From positions 1 through 64,000 of the forward strand of contig PHAA01000010.1 in NCBI GenBank assembly GCA_002840245.1: a stretch of DNA of 64,000 bases, given 5' to 3'. The notes beneath the pieces were generated by a model, which was not told the origin of the DNA, did not search any database, and saw only the letters and a list, made by a program, of their open reading frames with translations. The DNA is from Firmicutes bacterium HGW-Firmicutes-15. Its GTDB lineage: Bacteria > Bacillota > Syntrophomonadia > Syntrophomonadales > Syntrophomonadaceae. Made by a program: the position numbers and the translations under genes. Below are positions 37,191 to 45,680 of the stretch, in pieces; position 1 is the first letter of the stretch; each line of letters starts with the position of its first letter.

Positions 37191-37913
37191 ATGCAAAATA
37201 CTAGTGGAAAAATAACGATTATGGCCGTCTGTCTGATTGTAGGGATTATGCTCTCCATTCAGTTTAAAACCTCGGAGAATTATGGTACGAACTTGAGGGG
37301 AGCAAGAGTTGATGAATTAGCTGTTAAGAATAGTACCTTAACCCAGGAAAAGGAAGCGCTTTCTAAAGAGGTTATCTCTTTGCGAGAGAAAATGACCAAT
37401 ATAAGCAGTGAAAGCCAATTGAATGCCGATTTACAGGAAGAATTGAGGAAATCCAACATGGCCGCGGGTCTGATTCCGGTACAGGGTCCGGGGATCATTG
37501 TTACCTTAAATGACAGCCTGCGTAGTGTGCAACCTGGGGATGACCCGAATGCCTTGCTGGTGCTGGATATCGATATTTTAAAGATTGTCAACGAGATGAG
37601 AGCTTCTGGGGCTGAGGCAATATGCGTCAACAACGAGCGTATTACCGCCATGTCGGAAATCAGGCTTGCAGGGACCACAATTCTAGTTAACTGGAATAAA
37701 ATTGCGCCGCCATTCGTCATTAAAGCCATAGGAAATCCCCAGCTATTGGAAAGCGGCTTATCTATTAGAGGTGGACAGCTGGAAGATTTAAAATCTTTCG
37801 GTTTGCAGACTCAGTTGGTAAGAAATGATAAGATTGACATACCAGCATTTACGGGAGCTTTGAAGTTCCAGTACACTTCTCCGACCCAATCCAATAAAAA
37901 GGCGGGATTATAA
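37191..37913 (+). CDS. DUF881 (YlxW/YlxX-like) protein, copy 1
   Basis: A 240-residue membrane-anchored protein: TM at about 7-24, coiled coil (about 40-85) and extracytoplasmic DUF881 domain. It is about 88% identical to copy 2 (39083-39805). It departs from copy 2 at positions that look family-conserved: VLDIDIL instead of VHDLDIL and EIRLAGT instead of EIRCAGT. DUF881 genes lie next to divIB/ftsQ in Firmicutes, and the function is unknown. The ATG at 37191 follows AGAAGGTGATTTA; the longer frame from 37119 reads through the ftsQ remnant. Confidence 0.88.
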   Translation: MQNTSGKITIMAVCLIVGIMLSIQFKTSENYGTNLRGARVDELAVKNSTLTQEKEALSKEVISLREKMTNISSESQLNADLQEELRKSNMAAGLIPVQGPGIIVTLNDSLRSVQPGDDPNALLVLDIDILKIVNEMRASGAEAICVNNERITAMSEIRLAGTTILVNWNKIAPPFVIKAIGNPQLLESGLSIRGGQLEDLKSFGLQTQLVRNDKIDIPAFTGALKFQYTSPTQSNKKAGL

Positions 37914-37915
37914 TA

Positions 37916-38251
37916 ATGTGGATACTAACTCTATTCTGTTTAATAATTGGCCTATTTATTGGATTTCAGCTGCCTATTTTACTGCCAGTGGCCATGGTTA
38001 AGTACATGTCCATAGGGGTCTTAGCCGCCCTGGATTCAGTCTTCGGCGGTATCCGCGCCTATATGGAAGATTCCTTTGACAATACCATATTCATCAGTGG
38101 TTTTATTGTCAATAGTTTACTGGCGGCTGGATTTGCTTATTTGGGAGACAGGCTGGGATTGGAACTATACTTGGCGGCAGTTGTGGTATTTGGAGTAAGA
38201 TTATTTCAAAATTTAGGAATAATACGTCGATATCTATTGAAAAAGTACTGA
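37916..38251 (+). CDS. sbp: small basic protein Sbp (DUF1290), copy 1
   Basis: A 111-residue protein with three or so TM helices and a basic C-terminal tail (IIRRYLLKKY). B. subtilis sbp occupies the same place before ftsA; the molecular role is unknown. It differs from copy 2 in one residue (Ile3 for Leu3) although about 28 bases differ, so nearly all changes are silent and both copies are under strong selection. It starts 2 bases after the DUF881 stop. Confidence 0.92.
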   Translation: MWILTLFCLIIGLFIGFQLPILLPVAMVKYMSIGVLAALDSVFGGIRAYMEDSFDNTIFISGFIVNSLLAAGFAYLGDRLGLELYLAAVVVFGVRLFQNLGIIRRYLLKKY

Positions 38252-38281
38252 TAAAAACCTCATTATATTTTAATAATCTGC

Positions 38282-38287
38282 TATAAT
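38282..38287 (+). promoter_or_regulatory. extended -10 promoter before ftsQ
   Basis: TGCTATAAT, identical to the motif at 36999 and 44 bases before the ftsQ start. Confidence 0.65.
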
Positions 38288-38330
38288 TTGCACTATGATC
38301 TCAGCTATAAATGGATAGAGGGGGAAGCTT

Positions 38331-39071
38331 TTGAGCCGGAAAATATCTGGTCATAGATTCAGAATATCGTTATTAATTTTCACCCTGATTTTGTCCGCTT
38401 ATCTCTTCATGCATAGTTCCATTTTCAAAGTGGAGCGCATTGAAGTGCAAGGAAATGACAAGGTATCTCGGGAAGAGGCATTGGCCCTATCGGGTTTGGA
38501 TCAGGGAATCAATATATTTGAGTTAGACGGAGATCTTTCTTCCAAGGCTATAGAAAACCATCCGATGGTTAAGAAGGCAGAAATAGTACGCCAGCTACCA
38601 CGAACATTGGTCATAAAGATTACTGAAAGGCAAATCTGGGCGGTTATTCCGTACAGGGGTGTGTTTTTGTGCATTGATGACACTGGAGTTTGTTTTGACA
38701 AGTTAAATAATACCCTAATTAATAACTACCCCATTATCACGATGGATTTAATGCCCGAATATGTTAACTTAGGACAAGCTGTTAATAACCAGGCGACAGA
38801 CATGGTGAGACAAGTCTGGCAGGCCATTCCTGACGGCGATCGTCAAAAATTATCTGAGTTTCATTATGTGAATAAAGAAAACACGCTAAAAATATATACG
38901 ATTAATGGCACGGAGATTAGATTTGGGAACCTGGAGAGACTGGAAGAAAAAGGAAAAACCTTGACTCAGGTGATTCAGATCGAAGACAATTTTAAAAAGC
39001 AAGGCAAGGATGTACTTGAATATATTGATATGCGTTTTAAAGGCGAACCAGTCGTCAAAACCAGGATTTAG
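38331..39071 (+). CDS. ftsQ: cell-division protein FtsQ/DivIB
   Basis: A 246-residue bitopic protein. Short basic N terminus, TM (about 11-28), POTRA domain starting FKVERIEVQGNDKVSREE (about 32-100), then the beta domain with VNLGQAVNNQ and a C-terminal DVLEYIDMRFKGEPVVK. It scaffolds the FtsL-DivIC-FtsWI septal complex. The TTG start follows GAGGGGGAAG. It is the only intact ftsQ in the window, and a deleted copy lies upstream. Confidence 0.92.
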   Translation: MSRKISGHRFRISLLIFTLILSAYLFMHSSIFKVERIEVQGNDKVSREEALALSGLDQGINIFELDGDLSSKAIENHPMVKKAEIVRQLPRTLVIKITERQIWAVIPYRGVFLCIDDTGVCFDKLNNTLINNYPIITMDLMPEYVNLGQAVNNQATDMVRQVWQAIPDGDRQKLSEFHYVNKENTLKIYTINGTEIRFGNLERLEEKGKTLTQVIQIEDNFKKQGKDVLEYIDMRFKGEPVVKTRI

Positions 39072-39082
39072 AAGGTGATATA

Positions 39083-39805
39083 GTGAGAAATACCAGTGGG
39101 AAAATAACTATTATGGCCGTCTGTCTAATTGTAGGCATAATGCTCTCCATTCAGTTTAGAACATCGGAGAGTTATAGTACGAACTTCAGGGGAGTTAGGG
39201 TTGATGAACTGGCCGTTAAAAATAGTACCTTAACCCAGGAAAAGGAAGCTCTTTCCAAAGAACTTATTTCTTTGCGGGAGAAACTGACCAATGTAAGCAG
39301 TGATAGCCAAATGAATGCCGATTTACAGGAAGAATTGAGGAAATCCAATATGGCCGCGGGTCTAATTCCGGTACATGGCCCGGGGATCATAGTTACTTTA
39401 AATGACAGCCCTCGTAGTGTGCAACCTGGGGATGACCCGAATGCCGGGCTGGTGCATGATCTCGATATTTTAAATATTGTCAACGATATGAGAGCTTCTG
39501 GGGCTGAGGCGATATGTGTTAACAATGAGCGTATTACTGCCATGTCGGAAATCAGATGTGCAGGAACCACTATTCTGGTTAACTGGAACAAAATTGCGCC
39601 TCCTTTCGTCATTAAAGCCATAGGAAATCAGCAACTGTTGGAAAGTGGTTTATCCATTCGAGGTGGTTTTCTGGAAGGATTAAAATCTGCCGGTTTGCAG
39701 ACTCAGTTGGTAAGAAATGATAAGATCGATATACCAGCATTTACGGGTGCTTTGAAGTTTCAGTTCACTTCCCCGATCCAATCCAATAAAAAGGCGGGAG
39801 TATAA
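39083..39805 (+). CDS. DUF881 (YlxW/YlxX-like) protein, copy 2
   Basis: A 240-residue paralogue of copy 1 with the same layout (TM 7-24, coiled coil, DUF881 domain). It keeps what look like the family-typical residues LVHDLDIL and EIRCAGTTILVN, so it is the likely ancestral form. GTG start with SD AGAAGGTGAT, 11 bases after ftsQ. B. subtilis has two divergent DUF881 genes (ylxW, ylxX) here; the pair in this window instead arose by recent tandem duplication. Confidence 0.9.
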   Translation: MRNTSGKITIMAVCLIVGIMLSIQFRTSESYSTNFRGVRVDELAVKNSTLTQEKEALSKELISLREKLTNVSSDSQMNADLQEELRKSNMAAGLIPVHGPGIIVTLNDSPRSVQPGDDPNAGLVHDLDILNIVNDMRASGAEAICVNNERITAMSEIRCAGTTILVNWNKIAPPFVIKAIGNQQLLESGLSIRGGFLEGLKSAGLQTQLVRNDKIDIPAFTGALKFQFTSPIQSNKKAGV

Positions 39806-39806
39806 T

Positions 39807-40142
39807 ATGTGGCTATTAACGCTATTCTGTTTGATAATTGGTTTGTTTATTGGTTTTCAGCTGCCTATTTTACTGCCAGTAGCCATGGTAAAGTACATGT
39901 CCATAGGGGTCTTAGCTGCCCTGGATTCCGTCTTCGGCGGTATCCGTGCCTATATGGAAGATTCCTTTGATAATACTATATTTATTAGTGGTTTTATTGT
40001 TAACAGCTTACTGGCGGCGGGGTTTGCTTATTTGGGGGACAGGCTGGGATTAGAACTATACCTGGCGGCAGTTGTGGTATTTGGAGTAAGATTATTTCAA
40101 AATTTGGGTATAATACGTCGATATTTATTGAAAAAGTACTGA
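39807..40142 (+). CDS. sbp: small basic protein Sbp (DUF1290), copy 2
   Basis: A 111-residue membrane protein, one residue different from copy 1. It lies directly upstream of ftsA, the standard location. Overall hydrophobic, with charged loops (MEDSFDN) and a basic C-terminal end. It begins one base after the DUF881 stop, so translation is likely coupled. Confidence 0.92.
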   Translation: MWLLTLFCLIIGLFIGFQLPILLPVAMVKYMSIGVLAALDSVFGGIRAYMEDSFDNTIFISGFIVNSLLAAGFAYLGDRLGLELYLAAVVVFGVRLFQNLGIIRRYLLKKY

Positions 40143-40223
40143 TAAAAATCTTCCTCTAAAAGAGGATAATAAATACGTTTGTGGTATTTTTAGAGTAAGA
40201 TATCTATTAAGGGGTGCTTTAAA

Positions 40224-41453
40224 ATTAGCAAACGTAATATTGTGGTTGGTTTGGATGTGGGTACTAGTTCCATCAAGGCCGTCCTAGGGGAGATTAATCA
40301 TATAAACGGCATCAATGTACTGGGTTTGGCTCAGGTTCCATCTTCAGGTTTGAGAAAAGGCAACATTGTAGATATTGAAAGCACAGCTCGTTCAATAGAT
40401 GCTTGCTTAAACGAACTTGAAAGATTAACCGGGGTGGAGATTATGAGTGCCCTAACCGGTTTTTCAGGTATTAGTATTTCAGCGGTGAGTAATCATGCGG
40501 TTGTTGCTGTCGGCAATCCTAATTATGAAATAACCCGAGAAGATAAAGAGAGAGTTTTGCATTCTGCTCAGAATATAGCGTTACCTCCTGATAAGACCAT
40601 CGTACAAGTGATAGAAAGGCAGTATATTATTGATGGGTATGACGGGGTTACAGATCCGGTGGGAATGGTAGGAAGTCGCCTGGAAGTGGAAATTGTAGTC
40701 ATTATTGCGGCTACGGCTGCGATTCAGAACCTGCAACGAAGTGCCCAGCGCATAAACCTTCATTGTGATAAAATTGCCTATAACCAGTTGTTGGTAGCCG
40801 AATCAGTCTTGACTTCCTCTGAAAAGGAAATGGGAGTGGCTATCGTTGATATGGGGGGAGGCACTACTGAAATTAGTGTTTTTAGTCAGGGATCCATCTT
40901 ATCTACTTCAGTATTACCTATTGGTGGTGATTATATAAGCAAAGATCTGGCTATTGTACTGAGAACATCTATTGAGGATGCAGTTCGGATCAAAGAAGAC
41001 TGCGGGGTGGCAGCGCCAGAAATGGCCAGGGATGATGTAATTATTAATGCGCGCAATATTCAGGGTAATGATGTTAGACAGGTTTCCCAACAGTTGGTGG
41101 CGGATATTATATCCGCGCGGGTCATTGAAATGGTTGAAATGATCTATACTGAACTTCAACAGTTGACATACCTGGACAAGTTAGCCGGGGGATTAGTCCT
41201 TACCGGCGGCGGGGCTCAATTGGCTGGAATTGTAGAGGTAATGGAAGGTTATATGGACATACCTGTACGATTGGGATTACCTGAGAACATAAAGGGCTTA
41301 GTTGGTGATATCAACATTCCCCGAAATTCTGTTGCCTTGGGAGCTTTAATCTATGGCTTCAAGCATATGGAGCCTGCAATTGTTGATACCAGGGCGGGAG
41401 TATCAAGTGTTTTTCATAAAGTAAACTATTGGCTTAAGGATTTGTTTTCGTAA
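40224..41453 (+). CDS. ftsA: cell-division protein FtsA (probable ATT start)
   Basis: An actin-fold protein of about 409 residues that tethers FtsZ to the membrane. ATPase motifs VVGLDVGTSSIKAVLGE, VDMGGGTTEISVF (phosphate 2) and LTGGGAQLAG (adenosine); the C-terminal amphipathic helix VNYWLKDLF is the membrane anchor. The first conventional start is a GTG at 40242, inside the beta-1 strand and 25 bases from any SD. AAGGGGTG at 40209-40216 is 7 bases before ATT-AGC-AAA-CGT, which would give M-S-K-R-N-I-V-V-G-L-D, the usual FtsA N terminus. ATT initiation is therefore inferred. Confidence 0.93.
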   Translation: MSKRNIVVGLDVGTSSIKAVLGEINHINGINVLGLAQVPSSGLRKGNIVDIESTARSIDACLNELERLTGVEIMSALTGFSGISISAVSNHAVVAVGNPNYEITREDKERVLHSAQNIALPPDKTIVQVIERQYIIDGYDGVTDPVGMVGSRLEVEIVVIIAATAAIQNLQRSAQRINLHCDKIAYNQLLVAESVLTSSEKEMGVAIVDMGGGTTEISVFSQGSILSTSVLPIGGDYISKDLAIVLRTSIEDAVRIKEDCGVAAPEMARDDVIINARNIQGNDVRQVSQQLVADIISARVIEMVEMIYTELQQLTYLDKLAGGLVLTGGGAQLAGIVEVMEGYMDIPVRLGLPENIKGLVGDINIPRNSVALGALIYGFKHMEPAIVDTRAGVSSVFHKVNYWLKDLFS

Positions 41454-41474
41454 TAATATGGAGGAGGGTAAGGG

Positions 41475-42542
41475 ATGCCGTTAGATTTTGATGTGGAAAT
41501 GCAACAGTTCGCAAACATAAAAGTCATAGGTGTTGGCGGTGGAGGCAGTAATGCCATAAACAGGATGATTGAGGCAAGTTTAAAGGGAGTCGAATTTATT
41601 GCCGTAAATACGGATTCACAGGCTCTATACCAATCCAAGGCGGAAAAGAAAATTCAGGTGGGCGGAAAACTGACCAAAGGACTGGGGGCAGGTGCTGATC
41701 CGGAGGTTGGCATGAAAGCGGCCATGGAAACTGAAGATGAAATAATAAAAGCGTTGCAGGGTGCTGATATGGTATTCATAACAGCTGGTATGGGCGGTGG
41801 AACAGGTACCGGTGGGGCTCCCATAATTGCCAGAATAGCCAAACAACTGGGCGCCCTTACAGTTGGAGTGGTAACCAAACCTTTTCTATTCGAAGGACGC
41901 AAGAGGAATATGCAGGCTGAAAAGGGCATTCAAGCCTTGAAGGAAGAAGTAGACAGCCTAATAACCATTCCCAATGATCGTTTACTGCAGGTGGTACAGA
42001 AGAATACCGCTGTGAATGATGCTTTTAGAATTGCTGATGACATACTTAGGCAAGGCGTACAGGGAATATCTGACCTTATAGCCATACCTGGACTTATTAA
42101 TTGTGATTTTGCAGATGTGCAAACGGTTATGAAAAATACTGGCTCCGCGTTAATGGGAATAGGTCAGGCCAAGGGTGAAAATCGTGCTGCCGAAGCAGCG
42201 CGCATGGCAATTTCCAGTCCTTTGCTGGAAACCTCTATTGAAGGAGCCAAAGGGGTCTTGTTTAATATTACCGGAGGAAGTGACCTGACCCTGTTTGAGA
42301 TACAGGAAGCGGCAGCTATTATACATGAGTCGGCTGATGCTGAGGCCAACATTATATTCGGCGCTAACATTGATGAAAGCCTGGGAGAAGAGGTTAGGGT
42401 TACCGTCATTGCGACAGGATTTGATAGTCCTAGATTAGCGTCCACGGAACCTACGCAACGTTCTCGAGGCGCAAGACCGCCGCATTCCTTCTTGGACAGA
42501 ACTGACTTAGAAATACCTCCATTCATCTTAAAACATAAATAG
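41475..42542 (+). CDS. ftsZ: cell-division GTPase FtsZ
   Basis: A 355-residue tubulin homologue forming the Z ring. The nucleotide-binding [13 protein letters not shown], the tubulin signature [13 protein letters not shown]7-loop region [11 protein letters not shown] and the C-terminal conserved peptide [12 protein letters not shown] (for FtsA/SepF binding) are all visible, with a short linker. SD GGAGGAGGG. It is the last gene of the cluster, with two terminators downstream. Confidence 0.98.
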   Translation: MPLDFDVEMQQFANIKVIGVGGGGSNAINRMIEASLKGVEFIAVNTDSQALYQSKAEKKIQVGGKLTKGLGAGADPEVGMKAAMETEDEIIKALQGADMVFITAGMGGGTGTGGAPIIARIAKQLGALTVGVVTKPFLFEGRKRNMQAEKGIQALKEEVDSLITIPNDRLLQVVQKNTAVNDAFRIADDILRQGVQGISDLIAIPGLINCDFADVQTVMKNTGSALMGIGQAKGENRAAEAARMAISSPLLETSIEGAKGVLFNITGGSDLTLFEIQEAAAIIHESADAEANIIFGANIDESLGEEVRVTVIATGFDSPRLASTEPTQRSRGARPPHSFLDRTDLEIPPFILKHK

Positions 42543-42547
42543 GCTTA

Positions 42548-42581
42548 AACAGGCAAGGGAACGATTCTCTTGCCTGTTTTC
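42548..42581 (+). terminator. first terminator after ftsZ
   Basis: AACAGGCAAG pairs with CTTGCCTGTT, then TTC. Stem of 10 bp. Confidence 0.85.
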
Positions 42582-42620
42582 ATTTCTCTATGCCGACAAG
42601 CTGCCAGGCTGATGGGCTGG

Positions 42621-42646
42621 ACCGGGAATAAAATCCCGGTTTTTTT
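42621..42646 (+). terminator. second terminator after ftsZ
   Basis: ACCGGGA-ATAAAA-TCCCGGT followed by TTTTTT. Confidence 0.85.
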
Positions 42647-42793
42647 GTGTTTATGGGAAAAGATGCCCGGTTCTTGTCCCTTCAAACTACAAATTAATAG
42701 CTTGGCATCTAGTATAATTTGGCACACATACTTGTAAATTACAGTCATATTAGTTGAGAGACGTGATTTTTCACCAGAGGATAAGGTGATTAT

Positions 42794-43672
42794 GTGAACC
42801 AGCCGAAAGTATATGCTGACATAACATTTCTAGTTAATTTTACAATGGATTTTATGATTCTCTGGGCAACTGCGAAACTAAGCGGAAGACCTATCGTTTA
42901 TGGGCGATGTATCATCGCCTCCCTCTTGGGAGGGATTTATGGGGTGGCTTATCTATTCCCGGAAATGAGCACTTGGTATAGCCTGCCGGCTAAAATAATC
43001 TTTTCCTGCATTATAATTGTAGCAGCCTTTGGGCATCGAGGTTGGAAGGATTTGAAGAAAACCCTGATATGCTTTTATGGAGTAAGTTTTATCATGGCAG
43101 GTGCGACGATTGCTGTTTCTTATCTTTCAAACAATAGCCAGGGTCTGTCTTTTTCGTATTGGTGGTTGCTGGTAGGGATCATTTGCGCCTTTTTACTGGG
43201 CAGTTATGGTGGGAAATATATTTCTGCAAAAATTATTCCGGCTCTGCTTAAATACCGGGTGGAATTGCATTTTGGCGATGCGATTTGTCGAGGGGAAGGT
43301 TTTCTGGATACTGGTAATGGACTGCGCGATCCCCTTACCCAACGACCAGTCGTGGTAGCTGAATATGAGCTTTTGAAAGAATGTTTTCCAGATGATTGTA
43401 GGGCTGTTATGGATAATTTTAGCGATGACAATGATATTCTACAGGGCTTAAGCATGAGCAGTTGGGCCAATCGGATAAGGGTTATTCCGTTCTCATCTAT
43501 TGGTAAAAAAAACGGTTTAATGGTAGGTCTGCGTTGTGATGAAATCGTTGTTGACCCAGATAAAATCAATTTACTCCATAAAAACTTAGTGGTCGGTATA
43601 TATCTGGATAAGCTTAGTACCAAAGAAAATTATCAGTTGCTGATTCCATCTGAAATTCTACAGAAAATATAG
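42794..43672 (+). CDS. spoIIGA: sporulation sigma-E factor-processing peptidase SpoIIGA
   Basis: 292 residues: five or so N-terminal TM helices (1-155) and a cytoplasmic aspartic-protease-like domain with the D-T-G motif in GFLDTGNGLRDPL. It dimerises in the mother-cell septal membrane and cleaves pro-sigma-E when signalled by SpoIIR from the forespore. GTG start after AAGGTGAT. It is immediately upstream of its substrate gene sigE, as in all endospore formers. Confidence 0.94.
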   Translation: MNQPKVYADITFLVNFTMDFMILWATAKLSGRPIVYGRCIIASLLGGIYGVAYLFPEMSTWYSLPAKIIFSCIIIVAAFGHRGWKDLKKTLICFYGVSFIMAGATIAVSYLSNNSQGLSFSYWWLLVGIICAFLLGSYGGKYISAKIIPALLKYRVELHFGDAICRGEGFLDTGNGLRDPLTQRPVVVAEYELLKECFPDDCRAVMDNFSDDNDILQGLSMSSWANRIRVIPFSSIGKKNGLMVGLRCDEIVVDPDKINLLHKNLVVGIYLDKLSTKENYQLLIPSEILQKI

Positions 43673-43684
43673 GGGGAATGATCG

Positions 43685-44410
43685 GTGAAGTTAATGGAAA
43701 AGTTAAGTTCCTGGAAACTAATTTTTATCAAGTGGTATATTAGAAAAAAACTCCCTGACTATGTGCATTATATAGGTTCAGCCGAGATTTTGCCGCCCCC
43801 ACTGAAGGAGCAGGAGGAAATGTCCTTGATTTCCCAGCTGGATAATGGGGATACTGGCGGTGTTAAGGGGACATTGATAGAGCATAACCTGAGACTGGTG
43901 GTCTATATAGCCAAAAAATTTGAGAATACGGGTATAAACATTGAAGACCTGGTTTCTATCGGCACCATAGGTTTAATTAAGGCAGTAAATACCTTTGATC
44001 CCAAGAAAAACATCAAACTAGCTACTTATGCTTCACGTTGTATTGAGAATGAAATATTAATGTATTTGCGTAGAAATCTAAAAAACAGGGCCGAAGTATC
44101 ACTTGATGAACCCTTGAATATTGATTGGGATGGAAACGAGCTCTTGCTGTCTGATATTTTGGGGACTGAAGGGGACATGATTTTTAAAGTAATCGAGGGC
44201 GAAGTAGAAAAATCTTTGCTGTGGCAGGCCATGCACAAACTTAATCCTAGGGAGAATACGATAATTCAATTGCGATTTGGCTTAAATGATGGAACCGAGA
44301 AGACCCAGAAGGAAGTCGCAGATATATTAGGAATATCTCAATCGTATATTAGCCGTTTGGAAAAGAGGATATTAAAGCGCCTGCAGCGAGAGATACGTAA
44401 AATTGAGTAA
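43685..44410 (+). CDS. sigE: sporulation sigma factor sigma-E (precursor)
   Basis: A 241-residue sigma-70-family factor for early mother-cell transcription. The N-terminal pro-sequence region (about 1-30, [13 protein letters not shown]) is membrane-associated and removed by SpoIIGA. Region 2 ([36 protein letters not shown]) and region 4 HTH ([22 protein letters not shown]) are intact. GTG start, 12 bases after spoIIGA, same operon. It ends in a terminator at 44437. Confidence 0.95.
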   Translation: MKLMEKLSSWKLIFIKWYIRKKLPDYVHYIGSAEILPPPLKEQEEMSLISQLDNGDTGGVKGTLIEHNLRLVVYIAKKFENTGINIEDLVSIGTIGLIKAVNTFDPKKNIKLATYASRCIENEILMYLRRNLKNRAEVSLDEPLNIDWDGNELLLSDILGTEGDMIFKVIEGEVEKSLLWQAMHKLNPRENTIIQLRFGLNDGTEKTQKEVADILGISQSYISRLEKRILKRLQREIRKIE

Positions 44411-44436
44411 ATAACTGATAAAATAGTGCTGAACTA

Positions 44437-44463
44437 CGAGCCTTTAGCAGGCTCTATTTTTTT
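44437..44463 (+). terminator. terminator after sigE
   Basis: GAGCCT-TTAGC-AGGCTC followed by TATTTTTTT. Confidence 0.88.
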
Positions 44464-44568
44464 GTCGTCATAAGCGCTAGGCATTTGCTGGGTGAACAGG
44501 AATAATAATTGACATATTAGTAAATAATTAAAAAAACATTGTCATGCCATTAGGGAAGGGGTGAGTTC

Positions 44569-45339
44569 TTGATTAATAAAGTAGAAATCTGCGGAGTCAA
44601 TACGTCAAAATTACCAGTACTAAAAAATGAAGAAATGCGGAACCTCTTCACCGCTATGCAAAAGGGTCAGGTGGAGGCTAGAGACAAGCTTATTCAGGGG
44701 AATCTAAGACTGGTGTTAAGTGTAATACAGCGTTTTAATAATAGGGGAGAATTTGTGGATGACCTTTTTCAAGTAGGTTGTATAGGATTAATTAAAGCCA
44801 TTGATAATTTTGATCTTGGCCAGAATGTTAGGTTCTCAACTTACGCAGTTCCCATGATTATCGGGGAAATACGTCGTTATTTACGAGACAATAATGCAGT
44901 AAGGGTTTCCCGGTCCCTAAGGGACATTGCCTACAAAGCATTACAGGTGCGGGAGCGGCTTATATCGGATAATTCTGCTGAACCAACCATTGCTCAGTTG
45001 GCAGAACAATTAGAAGTAACGCGTGAAGAGGTGGTCTTTGCCCTGGACGCTATTCAGGAACCGGTTTCGCTTTTTGAGCCTATATATAATGATGGCGGAG
45101 ATCCTATTTTGGTAATGGATCAAATCAGTGATGATAAGAACACAGACACCTCGTGGTTAGAAACAATTACCATTAATGAAGCATTAAAAAAGTTGAATGA
45201 ACGGGAAAAGCATATTGTATCATTAAGGTTTTTCAACGGCAAAACTCAGATGGAAGTAGCTGACGAGATAGGAATATCTCAGGCACAAGTATCAAGGCTG
45301 GAGAAGGCAGCTCTTAAGCAGTTGAAAAAATATGTTTAG
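44569..45339 (+). CDS. sigG: sporulation sigma factor sigma-G
   Basis: A 256-residue late-forespore sigma factor. The N terminus NKVEICGVNTSKLPVL is the near-invariant SigG signature. Regions 2 (GNLRLVLSVIQRFNNRGE, DDLFQVGCIGLIKAIDNFD), 3 and 4 (TQMEVADEIGISQAQVSRLEKA) follow. The TTG start follows GGAAGGGGTGAG. CATATTA at about 44513 matches the sigma-F/G -10 consensus, but no clear -35 is seen at the right distance. It is separated from sigE by a terminator. Confidence 0.95.
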   Translation: MINKVEICGVNTSKLPVLKNEEMRNLFTAMQKGQVEARDKLIQGNLRLVLSVIQRFNNRGEFVDDLFQVGCIGLIKAIDNFDLGQNVRFSTYAVPMIIGEIRRYLRDNNAVRVSRSLRDIAYKALQVRERLISDNSAEPTIAQLAEQLEVTREEVVFALDAIQEPVSLFEPIYNDGGDPILVMDQISDDKNTDTSWLETITINEALKKLNEREKHIVSLRFFNGKTQMEVADEIGISQAQVSRLEKAALKQLKKYV

Positions 45340-45391
45340 AAAAATTGCAGGAAAATAAAATTTTGGTTTTGTGTTTTAAGGGGGCTATTGG

Positions 45392-45535
45392 ATGAAAAAA
45401 AGTTTGTGGATAATTATTCTAATGGCACTAATATTAGCTATGACTGTACCGATTACGCTCTATTTATATCAAAGCCAACAGGCATTTACACCGGATAATT
45501 TAATCATTATCCATACCGCTGCTAGCAGCCAATAA
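45392..45535 (+). CDS. 47-residue single-pass membrane peptide
   Basis: Begins M-K-K-S-L-W, then a hydrophobic helix (about 5-26, ending ITLYLY), then a short polar tail ending T-A-A-S-S-Q. AAGGGGG lies 7 bases before the ATG, and a strong terminator follows 50 bases after the stop. It lies 52 bases after sigG with no terminator between, so it may be co-expressed in the forespore. I recognise no family. Confidence 0.65.
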   Translation: MKKSLWIIILMALILAMTVPITLYLYQSQQAFTPDNLIIIHTAASSQ

Positions 45536-45584
45536 ACTGCAACACTAGGTGTTGTCATAGCATATTACGGATGTCTATTTATTT

Positions 45585-45609
45585 GTCCTGTGTCGACAGG
45601 ACTTTTTTT
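45585..45609 (+). terminator. terminator after the sigG unit
   Basis: GTCCTGT-GTCG-ACAGGAC followed by TTTTTTT. Confidence 0.92.
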
Positions 45610-45680
45610 ATGTTAATATTTGCAGAAGGGGCTATCGGGTACTATGATTGATAACCCTAAAATTGGCAGGAGAATGTTGA

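Larger units (their letters stand above)
36977..38259 (+). repeat. tandem duplication, upstream copy (promoter, broken ftsQ, DUF881, sbp)
   Basis: A 1283-bp unit homologous to 38260-40150. Both begin with TCATTATATTTTAATAATCT and end at the sbp stop plus GATAAAAA. The copies differ mainly by a loss of about 600 bp inside ftsQ here. Confidence 0.92.
38260..40150 (+). repeat. tandem duplication, downstream copy (promoter, ftsQ, DUF881, sbp)
   Basis: Homologous to 36977-38259, with the full ftsQ retained. It starts right after the first copy and ends near the GATAAAAAT after sbp. Confidence 0.92.

Noticed and set aside
44480..44519. sigma-F/G promoter for sigG
   Set aside because: CATATTA fits the -10, but no GMATR -35 is found at 17-18 bp, so it is mentioned only in the gene entry.
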